Shown: positions 1 to 9,765, numbered from the stretch's first letter. The stretch: DNA of 64,000 nucleotides from Corynebacterium urogenitale (GCF_009026825.1 NZ_CP045032.1:744001-808000), one strand, 5' to 3'. Numbers and translations are program-made. The notes: generated from the letters alone by a model not told the origin.

Positions 1-1375
1 GCACTGTGCCGGAAAACAGAGCAGGTTCCTGGAACACCATGCCTACGGAAGAGCGCAGGGTCTGCGCGGAGGTCTCGGAAACCTCCTGTCCGCAGACGCG
101 TAGCGAACCAGAGCTCGGTGAATACAGGCCTAGCAGAAGGTTCACTAGGGTCGACTTGCCGCCGCCTGATTCTCCGACGAGTGCAACCTTTTGGCCCTTG
201 GTTGCGGAGAAGCTCACGTCGTGAATGACCGGCTCGCCTTCATTGTAGGCGAAGTTCACGCCGTCGAACTCGATCACTGGCCCGGTCGCTGGAGCGGACA
301 GCTGCGGATGCGCGCCCGCATTGACATCGTCTTCAGGAACTAACATCGTCCCACCTGGGTGGGCGGCGGCGACAAGGGCCTTGGACGCAGCCGGTTCCTC
401 CAGCTCCTCCATGGCCTCGAAGTACTCACGGGAACCTGCAGCGGCGCGTTGAGCGGTATCCACAAGCCAGCTCATCATCGTTGCCGGCTGGCGGGCCATC
501 ACTACATACTGCAACAGCAGAACCATGTCGCCGATAGAGAAGTGTCCGTTGAGCGTGCGCCAGAACAGCAACAGATAAATAGCGAAGAAAATGACATTGA
601 GTGCGCCCATGCGCAGCATGTCCATGAAGTGCCAGTAACGAGATTGCTCCTTGGTCAGGTCAATGACATCCCGGAAGTGACCTTGAAACAGGCGCAACTC
701 CCGCAGTTCCGTAACGAAACTCTTGACAACCTTGACCTGCCCGATCACCTCGGCGAATCGCCCCTGCGCCAGGTCGATGTGCTCGTTCTTCTCCTTTTCC
801 CAGACGATCCATTTCTTCGACGTCAAGGTGGTCAGATACAGATACATCGGGAAGATGATGGCCAACAGAATCGCCAATGGCCAGTAGTACACGGCGGCAA
901 CACCAAGGATCAGGCCAACCGTCAGCAGCATGGAGAAGAAGTTGTTGGCAAAGGACTTAAAGAAGTCCGTCAGCCCAAGGATGGAGCGATCCAAGCGGGA
1001 AATAATTGTGCCCGTGACCTGATCGTCGAAGTAACGCTGGGGGAGTGCCAGTAGCTTGGCGTAGTAGCGGTTGGAGAGGATCTGCCGCATGCGGGTAGAC
1101 ATCACATCGCCGAACCAGCCGCCGATGTTGCGGACGACTGTGCCGGCAAGTTCTGCAGCGAGCAGGCCGACCGTGAGCCAGATGACTACGCTCGTTGCAG
1201 CTTCTACCGTGGAACGGCCAGCGAGAGCTTCCACGATGGCATCGGTGGCCTTCGCGACGAGAAACGGTGTGGCCATCGCGAGTAGTGCGGTGAGAATCGA
1301 CGTGATGACCACCACGATGTAAAAAGGCCACAGTTCTTTGGTAGAGCGCAGGATCCGCGAAAACGACTTGATCAT
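1..1375 (-). CDS. ABC exporter, fused membrane and ATPase domains (partial)
   Basis: Reads right to left from an ATG whose complement ends at 1375 and runs off the left edge without a stop. The first ~300 residues form a type-1 exporter transmembrane domain with about six hydrophobic segments; the start reads MIKSFSRILRSTKELWPFYI. A Walker A motif, GESGGGKST, appears near residue 390 of the visible part. The downstream Q-loop region (VGMVFQEPALFSG) is just visible, but the signature and Walker B lie outside the window. The protein is a half transporter that should dimerise, probably with a partner encoded beyond the edge, to export drugs or lipids. The substrate cannot be told. The family call is firm. 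Confidence 0.88.
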   Translation of the reverse strand, partial: MIKSFSRILRSTKELWPFYIVVVITSILTALLAMATPFLVAKATDAIVEALAGRSTVEAATSVVIWLTVGLLAAELAGTVVRNIGGWFGDVMSTRMRQILSNRYYAKLLALPQRYFDDQVTGTIISRLDRSILGLTDFFKSFANNFFSMLLTVGLILGVAAVYYWPLAILLAIIFPMYLYLTTLTSKKWIVWEKEKNEHIDLAQGRFAEVIGQVKVVKSFVTELRELRLFQGHFRDVIDLTKEQSRYWHFMDMLRMGALNVIFFAIYLLLFWRTLNGHFSIGDMVLLLQYVVMARQPATMMSWLVDTAQRAAAGSREYFEAMEELEEPAASKALVAAAHPGGTMLVPEDDVNAGAHPQLSAPATGPVIEFDGVNFAYNEGEPVIHDVSFSATKGQKVALVGESGGGKSTLVNLLLGLYSPSSGSLRVCGQEVSETSAQTLRSSVGMVFQEPALFSGTV

Positions 1376-1411
1376 GTGGCCAGACTAACTCCTGGCGAGA
1401 CAGCGGCGAAT

Positions 1412-2683
1412 TCAGCCTACGAGTTCCGCCGCGGCGATACGGTCGAGGGCCTCGTTGAGAATCTCGCGCGATGTGGCGAAATTCAGGCGAACGTGTCCCT
1501 CGCCCTGGGGGCCGAAGGTGGTGCCTTCGGAAACCGCAATCTTCGCCTTTCGTAGTAATGTTTCGGCAGGTTTATGGCTCAACCCTGGCACGTTGCTGAG
1601 GTCAATCCATAGCAGGAAGCTGGCCTCTGGGCGGATGAAACGAGCGCCGGGAAGAACTTCCGGCAGGCGGCGTTCCAAGAGGTCGAGATTGCCCTCGAGG
1701 TAGCGCAGCTGGTTGTCCAACCATGCCTCCCCCTCGTTATAGGCAGTAGCTGCGGCCACCATGCCAAGCGTGGAGGCCTCACCGGTGCGCAGGTTATGAA
1801 CCCCGGCGAGCTTTTTGCGGTCCGCAGGGTTGGTCATGATGATTTGTGCACAGTGGAGACCTGCGGTGTTCCACCCCTTCGATGTCGCTGTTACGGTGAC
1901 GACGATGTCTGCTGCGCGCTCGCTGACTGTCGCCGCTGGGATGTGGGAGGCGCCATTGAAAACAACAGGAGCGTGGATTTCGTCGGAGATCACTCGAACA
2001 CCATACTTATCGGCGAGGTCAATGACTGCCTGAAGCTCCTCAGCGCGAAAAGCTCGACCCAATGGGTTGTAGGGGTTGCAAAGGATGAGCGAGCCTACTC
2101 CCTCTGGGTTTTCTGGGTTGCGGAAAATGTCCTCCATTGCTTCAAGGTCAAAGCCCCATTCCTGTTCAGAGCTTCCCGGCGCGTGTTCTCCATTGTGTTC
2201 TGCGGAATTGCTGCCTTCGGTAGCGGGTTTTTCGCGCAACGTCATGGGCACGAAGGCGGCGGGGCGATTCGTGGCCTTCGGAACGTCGAAGAAAGGGTAG
2301 TAGCTGGGCAAAGTGATGACCACAGTGGATCCGGCCGGGGTGAGTTCATCAACGGCGACGGCCACGCCCTTCACAACATCGGGCACCACGCGCACCCATT
2401 CGGGCTTGATCTCCCATCCGTAACGCCGTGCACAGAAGTTGCTGAGGGATTCTTCTACCGGATTGCCGGCGCCACGGTAGCCGAAGTATTCGCGCTGTAC
2501 GGCGTCCGTGATTGCTGTCCTGACCACCGGGCAAGTATCGAAGTCGGACTCGGCGACCCACAATGGCAGAACATCGTCCGCGTAACGGGTCCACTTCATA
2601 GTGCCTCGCGCCTGGAGAGTGGGGAGGTCGGGGATGGTGACCTCGTTGCTGATGTCCTGTGTGGTGGTCTGTGTTTCGCTCAT
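1412..2683 (-). CDS. aecD: Cystathionine beta-lyase (PatB/MalY-type aminotransferase)
   Basis: PLP-dependent fold-type I enzyme, about 423 residues. It should cleave cystathionine to homocysteine, pyruvate and ammonia in methionine synthesis. Visible family marks are LPLWVAESDFDT near residue 39, the substrate/cofactor motif LCNPYNPLGR (201-210), SDEIHAP (233-239), and the Schiff-base lysine K269 in ATSKGWNT. The sequence resembles C. glutamicum AecD from memory. I start at ATG 2683 (MSETQ) because a GTG at 2692 has no better ribosome site. A hydrophilic insert of ~28 residues (about 151-178, rich in E, S, N, G) is absent from the C. glutamicum protein. Confidence 0.85.
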   Translation of the reverse strand: MSETQTTTQDISNEVTIPDLPTLQARGTMKWTRYADDVLPLWVAESDFDTCPVVRTAITDAVQREYFGYRGAGNPVEESLSNFCARRYGWEIKPEWVRVVPDVVKGVAVAVDELTPAGSTVVITLPSYYPFFDVPKATNRPAAFVPMTLREKPATEGSNSAEHNGEHAPGSSEQEWGFDLEAMEDIFRNPENPEGVGSLILCNPYNPLGRAFRAEELQAVIDLADKYGVRVISDEIHAPVVFNGASHIPAATVSERAADIVVTVTATSKGWNTAGLHCAQIIMTNPADRKKLAGVHNLRTGEASTLGMVAAATAYNEGEAWLDNQLRYLEGNLDLLERRLPEVLPGARFIRPEASFLLWIDLSNVPGLSHKPAETLLRKAKIAVSEGTTFGPQGEGHVRLNFATSREILNEALDRIAAAELVG

Positions 2684-2758
2684 GAGCACCACTCTAACCC
2701 CATCTAGACCAAGCTGTCTATTTTTGGTAGGTTGCTCACGCGCGTTTTTCGGGGTTGC

Positions 2759-4261
2759 TCACGCTCGCGATGACGGGCGACCCTGCTTCTCCCACTGCGG
2801 CCGGGGAAGGTAGAAGCGGCGCACGGGCTCCAATGGGTCGCTCACGACCTGTTCAGAGGCATCGGACATATCGAAACTCAACGTCTGCCTGCCAGTTCCT
2901 GCCGAGTATTGCGGCCAGTCCGGATCCACCCCCTTGGCGAAATTCGCAACGATTCCATGGAAACGATCCGCCAGCGGTCCCAATCTCCGCGGCGCGTCCG
3001 GTCCACAAAAACGCCCCACACTCACCGGCGCCACATCCAAAGTCTTGAACACGAGGGGCAGGTCTGCGCAGTGCTGAGCGTCTGTTCCTCGCTCACGGAC
3101 ATCACCAGGGCCGCCGTGGAACTCGTACATCCACGTCGGAGCCTTGTCTGCATGGACTTCTGCGGTCTCCAGGCCGAAACGTCGGATCTGCGCATCTCCG
3201 ATCGCTCTGCCCATCGGCCGTGGGGGCTCAACCTCCTCGCAGTACTGTGCCCATCGTTCTTTCTCCGACGCCACCATCGGCGCACCCAAATGCGCCGAAA
3301 AGTGAGGGATGAGAGCCTTAGCTACAGCGCGCCTGAGGAACCCGCCATTTCGGTAGGCCGTGTCTATCCTCTCCGCGGGCCCCATTCGCACAAACTCGTC
3401 ACGCAGCGTCCCGATGAGCAGTGGAACCTCTGCCATATTGCTGGGCGTGTGGGGAAACAGCCCCACGGCGCAGTCGGTGGGGTAACGGCGAGCAAAAGCT
3501 TTAAAGGCCTTGTTGACGCGCTCGTGACTCAGCGTGCTCACGTGCTCATAAGTCATTGGGCCTCGCAAGAGAGCTTTCGCGACACGCGCCCGCTTCCACC
3601 ACGGAACTCGCGGTGCGCCCTGGGAGAGAATCACGGCCCGGTGGATCAGTCCTTGAGCGCGCGGGCTGCCCAGCGTGTAGGTGATCATCGTGCCACCAGC
3701 TGATTGCCCCATTGCGGTGACATTGTTCGGATCGCCACCGAAAGCATGGATATTGCGCTGGATCCACCGCAAAGCCATCAACAAGTCCTCGATGGCGCGG
3801 AAGTAGGGAGGCTCACTCGTGGCGTCGAAATCATCGGGCAGCGGTTCGCCCTCCAACGGTAAGAAGCCATCGAAGCGGAAGCGGTAGTTCACGGAAACGA
3901 CAATGCAACCGGATTCAGCGAAAGCATCACCGCGATACCACGGGCCATCGCCGTGCCCCTCCTGGAAACGGCCACCATGGACGAACACGATCACGGGCAA
4001 CTGCTCATCCGCGGGGATTGGACCTGCCGGTCGAGTAACGGACAGGGTATGCCGTGTACCCATACGGCGAGGCAGCGCCTCCAAAGTGTCGGCGAAATCC
4101 TCGGGTGGGCGGGGTGGCGCGAAGCGCTCCGCGACGGTTCGCGGCTCCCGTGCGAAAGGAATCTGCGTCCAGTGGGAGGCTACGGGGCCACTCCATCCTC
4201 GGACCGTGCCCTCCGCTGTGCGGACATCGAGAGCAGGGTTCGCTTGGGGCTTAACTCTCAT
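2759..4261 (-). CDS. Type-B carboxylesterase (para-nitrobenzyl esterase family)
   Basis: 500-residue alpha/beta hydrolase of the carboxylesterase B family. The oxyanion-hole motif FVHGGRFQEG lies at 93-102 and the nucleophile elbow GQSAG at 185-189 with Ser187; the catalytic acid and histidine are expected in the C-terminal half. There is no signal peptide, so it is probably cytoplasmic. It should hydrolyse carboxylic esters, natural substrate unknown. It is transcribed away from the M3 peptidase at 4305, with only 43 bases between the two starts, so their promoters overlap. Confidence 0.85.
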   Translation of the reverse strand: MRVKPQANPALDVRTAEGTVRGWSGPVASHWTQIPFAREPRTVAERFAPPRPPEDFADTLEALPRRMGTRHTLSVTRPAGPIPADEQLPVIVFVHGGRFQEGHGDGPWYRGDAFAESGCIVVSVNYRFRFDGFLPLEGEPLPDDFDATSEPPYFRAIEDLLMALRWIQRNIHAFGGDPNNVTAMGQSAGGTMITYTLGSPRAQGLIHRAVILSQGAPRVPWWKRARVAKALLRGPMTYEHVSTLSHERVNKAFKAFARRYPTDCAVGLFPHTPSNMAEVPLLIGTLRDEFVRMGPAERIDTAYRNGGFLRRAVAKALIPHFSAHLGAPMVASEKERWAQYCEEVEPPRPMGRAIGDAQIRRFGLETAEVHADKAPTWMYEFHGGPGDVRERGTDAQHCADLPLVFKTLDVAPVSVGRFCGPDAPRRLGPLADRFHGIVANFAKGVDPDWPQYSAGTGRQTLSFDMSDASEQVVSDPLEPVRRFYLPRPQWEKQGRPSSRA

Positions 4262-4304
4262 GCTCCTCGATGCTAGTCACGGGGAGTCGTTACAGTGAGG
4301 AGTT

Positions 4305-6560
4305 ATGGAAGATTTCCTCGCACCATCAGAATTGCCTTACGAACTACCAGACTTCGCGAATGTGGAGGTCAGTGGTCTGGTCCCGGCGTTTCGGACAGCC
4401 TTAGCTGATCACGCTGCCGAGATCACGGCGATTGCCGACAACCCGGAGGAACCAACCTGGTCCAACACCATGGAGGCCTTGGAAACCGCCGGACAGATGC
4501 TGCAGCGCGTGCTGGCCATTGTGTTCAACTACTCCGGCACGATGGCCACGGCCGACGTCCGGGAAGTGGAATCCACGGTCTCAGCGGAGCTTGCGGAGCA
4601 TATGAGCGACATGCTTTTGAATTCCGCACTGTGGGCCCGCGTCGAGGCCATGCCGCCGCAGGCCGAGGGTAGCGAGGAAGCCGCGCTGCTGACTTATTGG
4701 CGACGCCGCTTCATCCGTGGCGGAGCCAATCTCTCTGAAGCCGATAGGGCAACGCTGAAGGAGATCGATGCTCGGTTAGCCACCCTTACCACGCGTTTCG
4801 GCGCCCAGCTGCAAGAGTCCACGGAGAAGAATGCCGTACACATCGTGGATGAGGAGCTGCTTTCGGGACTCGACGAAGACACGAAATCTCGCTTGGCCGC
4901 GGATGCGGAAGATGCAGGAAAGGACGGGTGGTTGATTCGTCTGGAATTGCCGAGCGTGCAATCGATCCTGGAAGAACTCGACAGCGAACAGGCACGTAAG
5001 TTGGTGTACAACGCCTCCATTCGGCGCGCCGGGACTGATAATGATGAGACGTTGCTGGAGATCGTTCGTTTGCGAGCTCAGCGTGCTGAACTGCTGGGCT
5101 ACGCCAACCATGCGGAGTTTGTCGCGGAGGTAGAGACAGCGGGGTCTGTTGAAGCGGTTGATGACCTGCTGAACCAGTTGACGCCAGCTGCCGTGGCAAA
5201 TGCATGGGGAGAGTACAAGGAAGCAGCCGACAAGCGAGCCATTAGTGGCGGTGCAGGACCGACCGAAGGGGGTGACGGTGACGCCGAGCAGGTTGAAGAG
5301 TCTGTCAGCGGTGATACCGCTTGGGCTGCAGCTGGTCCTGGCGCTGGGGAAATGACCGCGGCTGACTGGCCATATTGGTCCGGCAAACTTCGTGGCGAAC
5401 ACCTCAGCGTAGATGAGGCTGAGCTGAAGAAGTACTTCCCACTGAATCAGGTGATGGTCGACGGTGCTTTCTACGCTGCGCAGCGTCTATACGGCATCGA
5501 GATCACCGAGCGGGCAGACCTCGTCGGTTACCACCCGGATGTCCAAATCTGGGAGATCCGCGAAGGCCAGGACGCCGCCAACCCTGGTGCGGAAATCGGA
5601 CTGCTCCTGACGGATATGTACGCCCGCTCCACCAAGCGGGGAGGCGCGTGGATGAGTAGTTTCGTGGACCAGTCCAACCTCATCGGTCAATTGCCGGTTG
5701 TGGTCAACGTCATGAACATCGCCAAGCCAGCCGAAGGCAGGCAAGCCCTGTTGAGCATGGATGAGGTTTCCACAGTCTTCCACGAGTTTGGCCATGCCCT
5801 GCACGGACTGCTCTCCGACGTGCGTTACCCGAGCCTGTCCGGAACCTCAGTTCCTCGCGACTTCGTGGAGTTCCCCTCCCAGATCAATGAGAATTGGGCT
5901 CTGGAACCAGAGGTACTGACCAATTACGCACGGCACGTGGAAACCGGAGAGGTGATTACGCCTGAGCTGGTGAAGGCCGTGAGAGACCAAGCGAAGTGGG
6001 CGCAAGGCTTTGCCACCACGGAGTACCTCTCAGCCTGCTGGGTGGACCTCGCTTGGCACAAGGTGTCCGCGCAGGAAGCTGAAAAGATTAGCAGCGTGGA
6101 GGATTTCGAGAGGGCTGCGGTGGAGGCTGCTGGCGTCGATCTCGACGGGCTCATTGCACCGCGCTACCGCTCTTCGTATTTCAACCACATCTTCGCTGGT
6201 GGTTACTCAGCTGGATACTGGAGCTACCTCTGGGCGGAGGTGCTGGATGCGGATGGCTTCCAGGCATTCGTGGATACCGGTGCTGCTCGTGGTGACGTCG
6301 GAGAAGATCAGAGTGCTCAAGGAACCGCGTATGTAAGCGGACACGAAGGCTCCGAGCGTTCTGGGACTGCAGCTAGCGCAGACGCGATTGAGATTGATCC
6401 TGAGGATGTGCGCTTCGCCGGTGAACGATTCCGCCGGATGATTCTCTCTCGTGGGGCCACGATTGACTACGAGGATGCGTTCTGGATGTTCCGTGGTCAG
6501 CAGCGAGACGTTAAGCCGTTGCTCCGCCGACGCGGACTAGGGGGCGCGGTCAACGAGTAG
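4305..6560 (+). CDS. dcp: M3-family zinc metallopeptidase (peptidyl-dipeptidase/oligopeptidase)
   Basis: 751 residues, cytoplasmic, of the thimet oligopeptidase/Dcp family that degrades short peptides. The zinc motif HEFGHALHG starts at residue 493, preceded by the usual substrate-binding segments and followed by the C-terminal FAGGYSAGYWSYLWAE signature. The start ATG has a GAGGAG-like site 5-6 bases upstream. Two hydrophilic inserts are unlike the family: about residues 307-345 (G, E, D rich) before DWPYWSGKL, and about 665-690 near the C-terminus. Family assignment is firm; the choice between Dcp and OpdA naming is not. Confidence 0.87.
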   Translation: MEDFLAPSELPYELPDFANVEVSGLVPAFRTALADHAAEITAIADNPEEPTWSNTMEALETAGQMLQRVLAIVFNYSGTMATADVREVESTVSAELAEHMSDMLLNSALWARVEAMPPQAEGSEEAALLTYWRRRFIRGGANLSEADRATLKEIDARLATLTTRFGAQLQESTEKNAVHIVDEELLSGLDEDTKSRLAADAEDAGKDGWLIRLELPSVQSILEELDSEQARKLVYNASIRRAGTDNDETLLEIVRLRAQRAELLGYANHAEFVAEVETAGSVEAVDDLLNQLTPAAVANAWGEYKEAADKRAISGGAGPTEGGDGDAEQVEESVSGDTAWAAAGPGAGEMTAADWPYWSGKLRGEHLSVDEAELKKYFPLNQVMVDGAFYAAQRLYGIEITERADLVGYHPDVQIWEIREGQDAANPGAEIGLLLTDMYARSTKRGGAWMSSFVDQSNLIGQLPVVVNVMNIAKPAEGRQALLSMDEVSTVFHEFGHALHGLLSDVRYPSLSGTSVPRDFVEFPSQINENWALEPEVLTNYARHVETGEVITPELVKAVRDQAKWAQGFATTEYLSACWVDLAWHKVSAQEAEKISSVEDFERAAVEAAGVDLDGLIAPRYRSSYFNHIFAGGYSAGYWSYLWAEVLDADGFQAFVDTGAARGDVGEDQSAQGTAYVSGHEGSERSGTAASADAIEIDPEDVRFAGERFRRMILSRGATIDYEDAFWMFRGQQRDVKPLLRRRGLGGAVNE

Positions 6561-6644
6561 GCCAGTCCAAGTTGGCGAAGTAGTTGGCGTGGTGGCTGAG
6601 CTACTACACGGCTACTACACGGGTGACGCTAAACTAGAGATCCT

Positions 6645-7127
6645 ATGTTCGAATGGCTGATCAACCTTCCCGTCATCGTGCAGACTCCACTGGTGGTGGT
6701 CTGTGCGCTGGTGGTGTGCCTCGCGTTTGCAGCAGTGTTTCATGCGCTGCTGTGGAGGGTTGTTCGGCCGACGGATGAAGAGCGCAAGGTCGCAGGTTAC
6801 GGCGAAGACGGCTCTATACTGAAGAAGCTGTTGCTCATGACCGACCGCGATGAAGTGACATTGAACGAGATTGAAAGTTCGGCGATCAACGGGGCTGGCG
6901 GGTTGAGCAGCCCAGATGAGGATCACAGTCAGGCTGGCGCAAGTGACCAGCCTGAGGCCAGTGAAAATGGCCAGGTTGAGGTCAGTGATTCACCTCGGCG
7001 GAATGGTCGGACTGAAGCTCGCAGTGAGGTAGCTGCGAGCGGTTCAAGTGAGCTGAAGCCACGGTCTGAGCTGAAGAGTCCGTCCGAGTCGAATAGCCAG
7101 AATGAACACGAAGAACCGGTCCGCTAG
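6645..7127 (+). CDS. Small single-span membrane protein, function unknown
   Basis: 160 residues. An N-terminal membrane segment spans about residues 8-33 (LPVIVQTPLVVVCALVVCLA and onward), followed by a short basic stretch and a ~100-residue hydrophilic tail rich in S, E, Q and N with loose repeats (QPEASENGQ, SELKPRSELKSPSES). It looks like a conserved corynebacterial membrane anchor with a variable tail. The next small reading frame at 7143 follows 15 bases downstream and may be co-transcribed. I do not recognise a function. Confidence 0.6.
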   Translation: MFEWLINLPVIVQTPLVVVCALVVCLAFAAVFHALLWRVVRPTDEERKVAGYGEDGSILKKLLLMTDRDEVTLNEIESSAINGAGGLSSPDEDHSQAGASDQPEASENGQVEVSDSPRRNGRTEARSEVAASGSSELKPRSELKSPSESNSQNEHEEPVR

Positions 7128-7142
7128 GAGGGCTCGCTAGTT

Positions 7143-7229
7143 ATGAAGCATCACTCTAAAGTGCGTCAGGCGCTGATCTTGCTTGTCGTGCTATTGCTGG
7201 TGGCGTGGCTAATCTCCACTTTCCTTTAG
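7143..7229 (+). CDS. 28-residue putative membrane peptide
   Basis: A short reading frame: a basic N-terminus (MKHHSKVRQ) then one hydrophobic segment of about 19 residues ending STFL. An AGGAGG Shine-Dalgarno sequence at about 7126-7131 lies 11 bases before the ATG, overlapping the stop of the upstream membrane-protein gene. The good ribosome site, clear hydrophobic segment and operon-like spacing argue for a real gene. The size means it could be chance. Confidence 0.45.
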   Translation: MKHHSKVRQALILLVVLLLVAWLISTFL

Positions 7230-7250
7230 CCTTTCTTTCAGCCTCGTCGT

Positions 7251-7328
7251 GGCGCTGCCGCGGGCTGCCACCCATTGGCTCTACTGTGGGCTGCCACCCA
7301 TTGGCGCTGCCGCGGGCTGGCCTCCAAC
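7251..7328. repeat. Three tandem 26-bp repeats
   Basis: Units at 7251-7276, 7277-7302 and 7303-7328. Units 1 and 2 share GGGCTGCCACCCATT; units 1 and 3 share GGCGCTGCCGCGGGCTG. They lie between the 28-residue frame and the converging malQ, directly before a palindrome at 7338. Confidence 0.85.
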
Positions 7329-7337
7329 GACTCGGGT

Positions 7338-7372
7338 GTGGCAAAATTTCTCGCCTTTTTAAATTTCGCCAC
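7338..7372. terminator. GTGGCAAAATTTC hairpin, possible bidirectional terminator
   Basis: GTGGCAAAATTTC (7338-7350) pairs imperfectly with AAATTTCGCCAC (7361-7372) around a T-rich loop. It sits between converging transcription units just past the malQ stop. The same half-site recurs in two hairpins at 62985-63093, so it may be a dispersed palindromic repeat used as a terminator. Confidence 0.5.
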
Positions 7373-7390
7373 CCTATCGCGGCGAGCCGC

Positions 7391-9685
7391 CTACTCGCCC
7401 CGAGCCGCCGCAAGGACATCGCGAGCGAGCTTCAGCTTCGGCAAATCCTCAACCATCACCGCCTGTTCCTTGTGGTCGCACAGCGGCACGCACCAATTCG
7501 GGTACAGGTCGTGGGTTGTGCCTGGCTGGTTCTGGGCTCGCTGGTCGCCCACCATATCCACCAAAGCGACACACCTCAAGGCAGAAGGAGTCATAGCCAG
7601 GAAGCGGTTCATTCCTTCGAGAATTCCGGTGCTGCCCAACCCGGCTTCACTGCCGAGCTCTGAGCTTTTCATCATATCGCCGGTGCTGCCCTGACCAGCT
7701 GCATCGCCCAGCCCAGAGCACTCCTTCAATCCATCGGCACCACCTGGTCGCGCATCACGTCCGAACTGCGCATCCTGTGGTTCCTTATTCACACCATCCC
7801 CGGTGAAGTACTCCTCACACGGCAAGTCCCTAAAGGCACCAACGCGACCCATCATGGACAGCACTTGGGCTTGCCAGTTGGCGTCGTCGGTATATTCCTC
7901 TTCGACTGAGCGGGTCAACACCCCGAGTTTCTCGCGTAATTTGATGTGGCCGCCCCGCAGGTAGGAGGCTGTTGGAGGAAGGTCGTGCGTGGTGACGGAG
8001 GTTAGCGCGAGCTCCCGATAACGATCCGGGGTCTTTGCTCCCTGCTCATCGCCTTCGAACCACACGATCGATGTGCCCATGACACCTCGCGAGGCCAGGT
8101 AATCCTGCACCCATGGCTCGAAGGTGCCCAGGTCCTCGCCGATCACTACGGCGCCTGCCCGTTCGGCCTCGAGGACTAGCGCGCCGATCAACGCCTCGTG
8201 GTCATAGCGCACGTAGGTGCCTGTCGTCGGGGAGCACATGCGGGGGATCCACCATAACCGGAACAGGCCGAGGACATGGTCCACGCGGATTCCTCCTGAG
8301 CTGCGGAGGATCGTCCGGAGCATATCTCGCCATGGCTTGTAGCCTTCCTTGGCCAGTTTCCACGGGTGCCATGGTGGCTGCGACCAATCTTGTCCTTGCT
8401 GGTTGTAACCGTCTGGTGGGGCGCCCACGCTGGCGCCAGGTGCGAGTACGGGGGCGAGGGTCTGGGCATCCGCGCCGCCAGGGTGTACACCCACGGCCAG
8501 GTCGGCCATCAATCCGATTCGCATTGTCGACGCCAAGCTGGTCTGTGCTGCGAGTTCCTGCTCTTGGCACAGCATCTGGACCCAGGCGAAGAAGTCCGCG
8601 GTGAGCTTCATGCTGTGCTTTGCCCCGTAGGTTTGGGCTGCGTGGGCGCACCAGTTGGCGAAGCCTTCGAGTCCTTCACCTTCGCGTTCGCGATAGGACT
8701 GTAGTTGCGTCTCGCGAGCGGAGCCGATGCCGGCGCACCACAGCTCGTAGAGCGCGCGCAGTTTGGAGGACATCACCGGGTTCCGGTCCAGTTCGGCGCT
8801 ACTGCTGTTGGCTTGGGCGAGGTTTTCCTTCATTACGCCGATGGTTTCGTGTAATTCGGGGTGTGTCGCGTATTCCGGGGTGTCCTCTACACGGATATAG
8901 ATGGGATTGGTGAAGCGGCGGGTGGTGGGCAGGTAGGGGGAGTTTTCGACGGGCGGTACGGCCTCGGCGGCGTGCATCGGGTTGACCAGGATGAAATCTG
9001 CCCCTCCCATGATATGGAGGGCCTCTCCGAGTGTGGCGAGGGTGCGGTAGTCTCCGATACCCCATGCTTCACGGTCGCGGACGGAGTACAGCTGAGCCAT
9101 GACGCCAGTGGCGGGCTGTTCTACGAAACGGTCTGCGGAGGACAGTCGCTGTGGGGAGACCAGCAGGGTGGAGGTGGTGCTTTTCTCCCCGGCCGGTCCC
9201 GAGATGCGAGCGTGGAGCTCGTGCCAGCCGGCGTCTAGTGCTGGTATGTCGAAGGTTGCGGTTCCGTACGTTGTGGCGTCGACAATGACGGGAGGGATCC
9301 ACACGTCCGCCTGAGTGCAATCGAGGCGCTGGCCTTGTTCTGTCTGAATCCATACGTCGACGGTGTCGCCGTCTATGCAGTGCACCTGGACTTGGCGGCC
9401 TCGAGCTGCGATTGCAGTGATGGTGGGTTCGACGATCTGCTCGTAGCGGGTGGCGATCAAAGTCTCGTGAGCAGCTAAGAGAGACGACTCGTTGGGTTCT
9501 GCGGGAATCTCAAGTCCGAGCTCACGCAGTGCAAACAGGACAGTAGCGGGGGACACATCGACGCGTTGGCCATCTTGGCCGACGTACCACGTGGAGACAC
9601 CGCACTCGTTTGCGAGGGCTTTGATGAGTTCCTGTTCACGCGGGGTGAGTGTGGCGCGGGCATCGGGAGATTCACTGAAAGTCAC
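7391..9685 (-). CDS. malQ: 4-alpha-glucanotransferase (amylomaltase)
   Basis: 764 residues, GH77. It transfers maltodextrin segments between chains in maltose and glycogen metabolism and acts in the cytoplasm. Visible marks include the extended actinobacterial N-terminal domain, WGIGDYRTL, the catalytic-region motif GIRVDHVLGLFR, and VIGEDLGTFEPWV. It begins with GTG. Between the GH77 body and the C-terminal segment (RAQNQPGTTHDLYPNW) there is an insert of roughly 45 residues containing an imperfect duplication, encoded at about 7622-7722. It is divergent from fadD, and a GlxR-type site lies in the shared upstream region. Confidence 0.92.
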   Translation of the reverse strand: MTFSESPDARATLTPREQELIKALANECGVSTWYVGQDGQRVDVSPATVLFALRELGLEIPAEPNESSLLAAHETLIATRYEQIVEPTITAIAARGRQVQVHCIDGDTVDVWIQTEQGQRLDCTQADVWIPPVIVDATTYGTATFDIPALDAGWHELHARISGPAGEKSTTSTLLVSPQRLSSADRFVEQPATGVMAQLYSVRDREAWGIGDYRTLATLGEALHIMGGADFILVNPMHAAEAVPPVENSPYLPTTRRFTNPIYIRVEDTPEYATHPELHETIGVMKENLAQANSSSAELDRNPVMSSKLRALYELWCAGIGSARETQLQSYREREGEGLEGFANWCAHAAQTYGAKHSMKLTADFFAWVQMLCQEQELAAQTSLASTMRIGLMADLAVGVHPGGADAQTLAPVLAPGASVGAPPDGYNQQGQDWSQPPWHPWKLAKEGYKPWRDMLRTILRSSGGIRVDHVLGLFRLWWIPRMCSPTTGTYVRYDHEALIGALVLEAERAGAVVIGEDLGTFEPWVQDYLASRGVMGTSIVWFEGDEQGAKTPDRYRELALTSVTTHDLPPTASYLRGGHIKLREKLGVLTRSVEEEYTDDANWQAQVLSMMGRVGAFRDLPCEEYFTGDGVNKEPQDAQFGRDARPGGADGLKECSGLGDAAGQGSTGDMMKSSELGSEAGLGSTGILEGMNRFLAMTPSALRCVALVDMVGDQRAQNQPGTTHDLYPNWCVPLCDHKEQAVMVEDLPKLKLARDVLAAARGE
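7622..7722. repeat. Imperfect ~57-bp duplication inside malQ
   Basis: Two copies carrying CCGGTGCTGCCC and ending GAGCTCTGAGC or CAGCCCAGAGC encode the paired protein segments LGDAAGQGSTGDM and LGSEAGLGSTGIL. The duplication lies in a hydrophilic insert of MalQ and keeps the reading frame. Confidence 0.7.
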
Positions 9686-9765
9686 AGTAGTTATTGTGCC
9701 GTTCAGGGGGTGATGATGCCACCGGTGTGGGGGCTAGTAGGAAAAAATTTAGCTATAGGATTAAC

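Noticed and set aside
359..1054. 231-codon plus-strand frame at the left edge
   Set aside because: The minus strand holds an ABC exporter with Walker A and membrane segments over the same bases.
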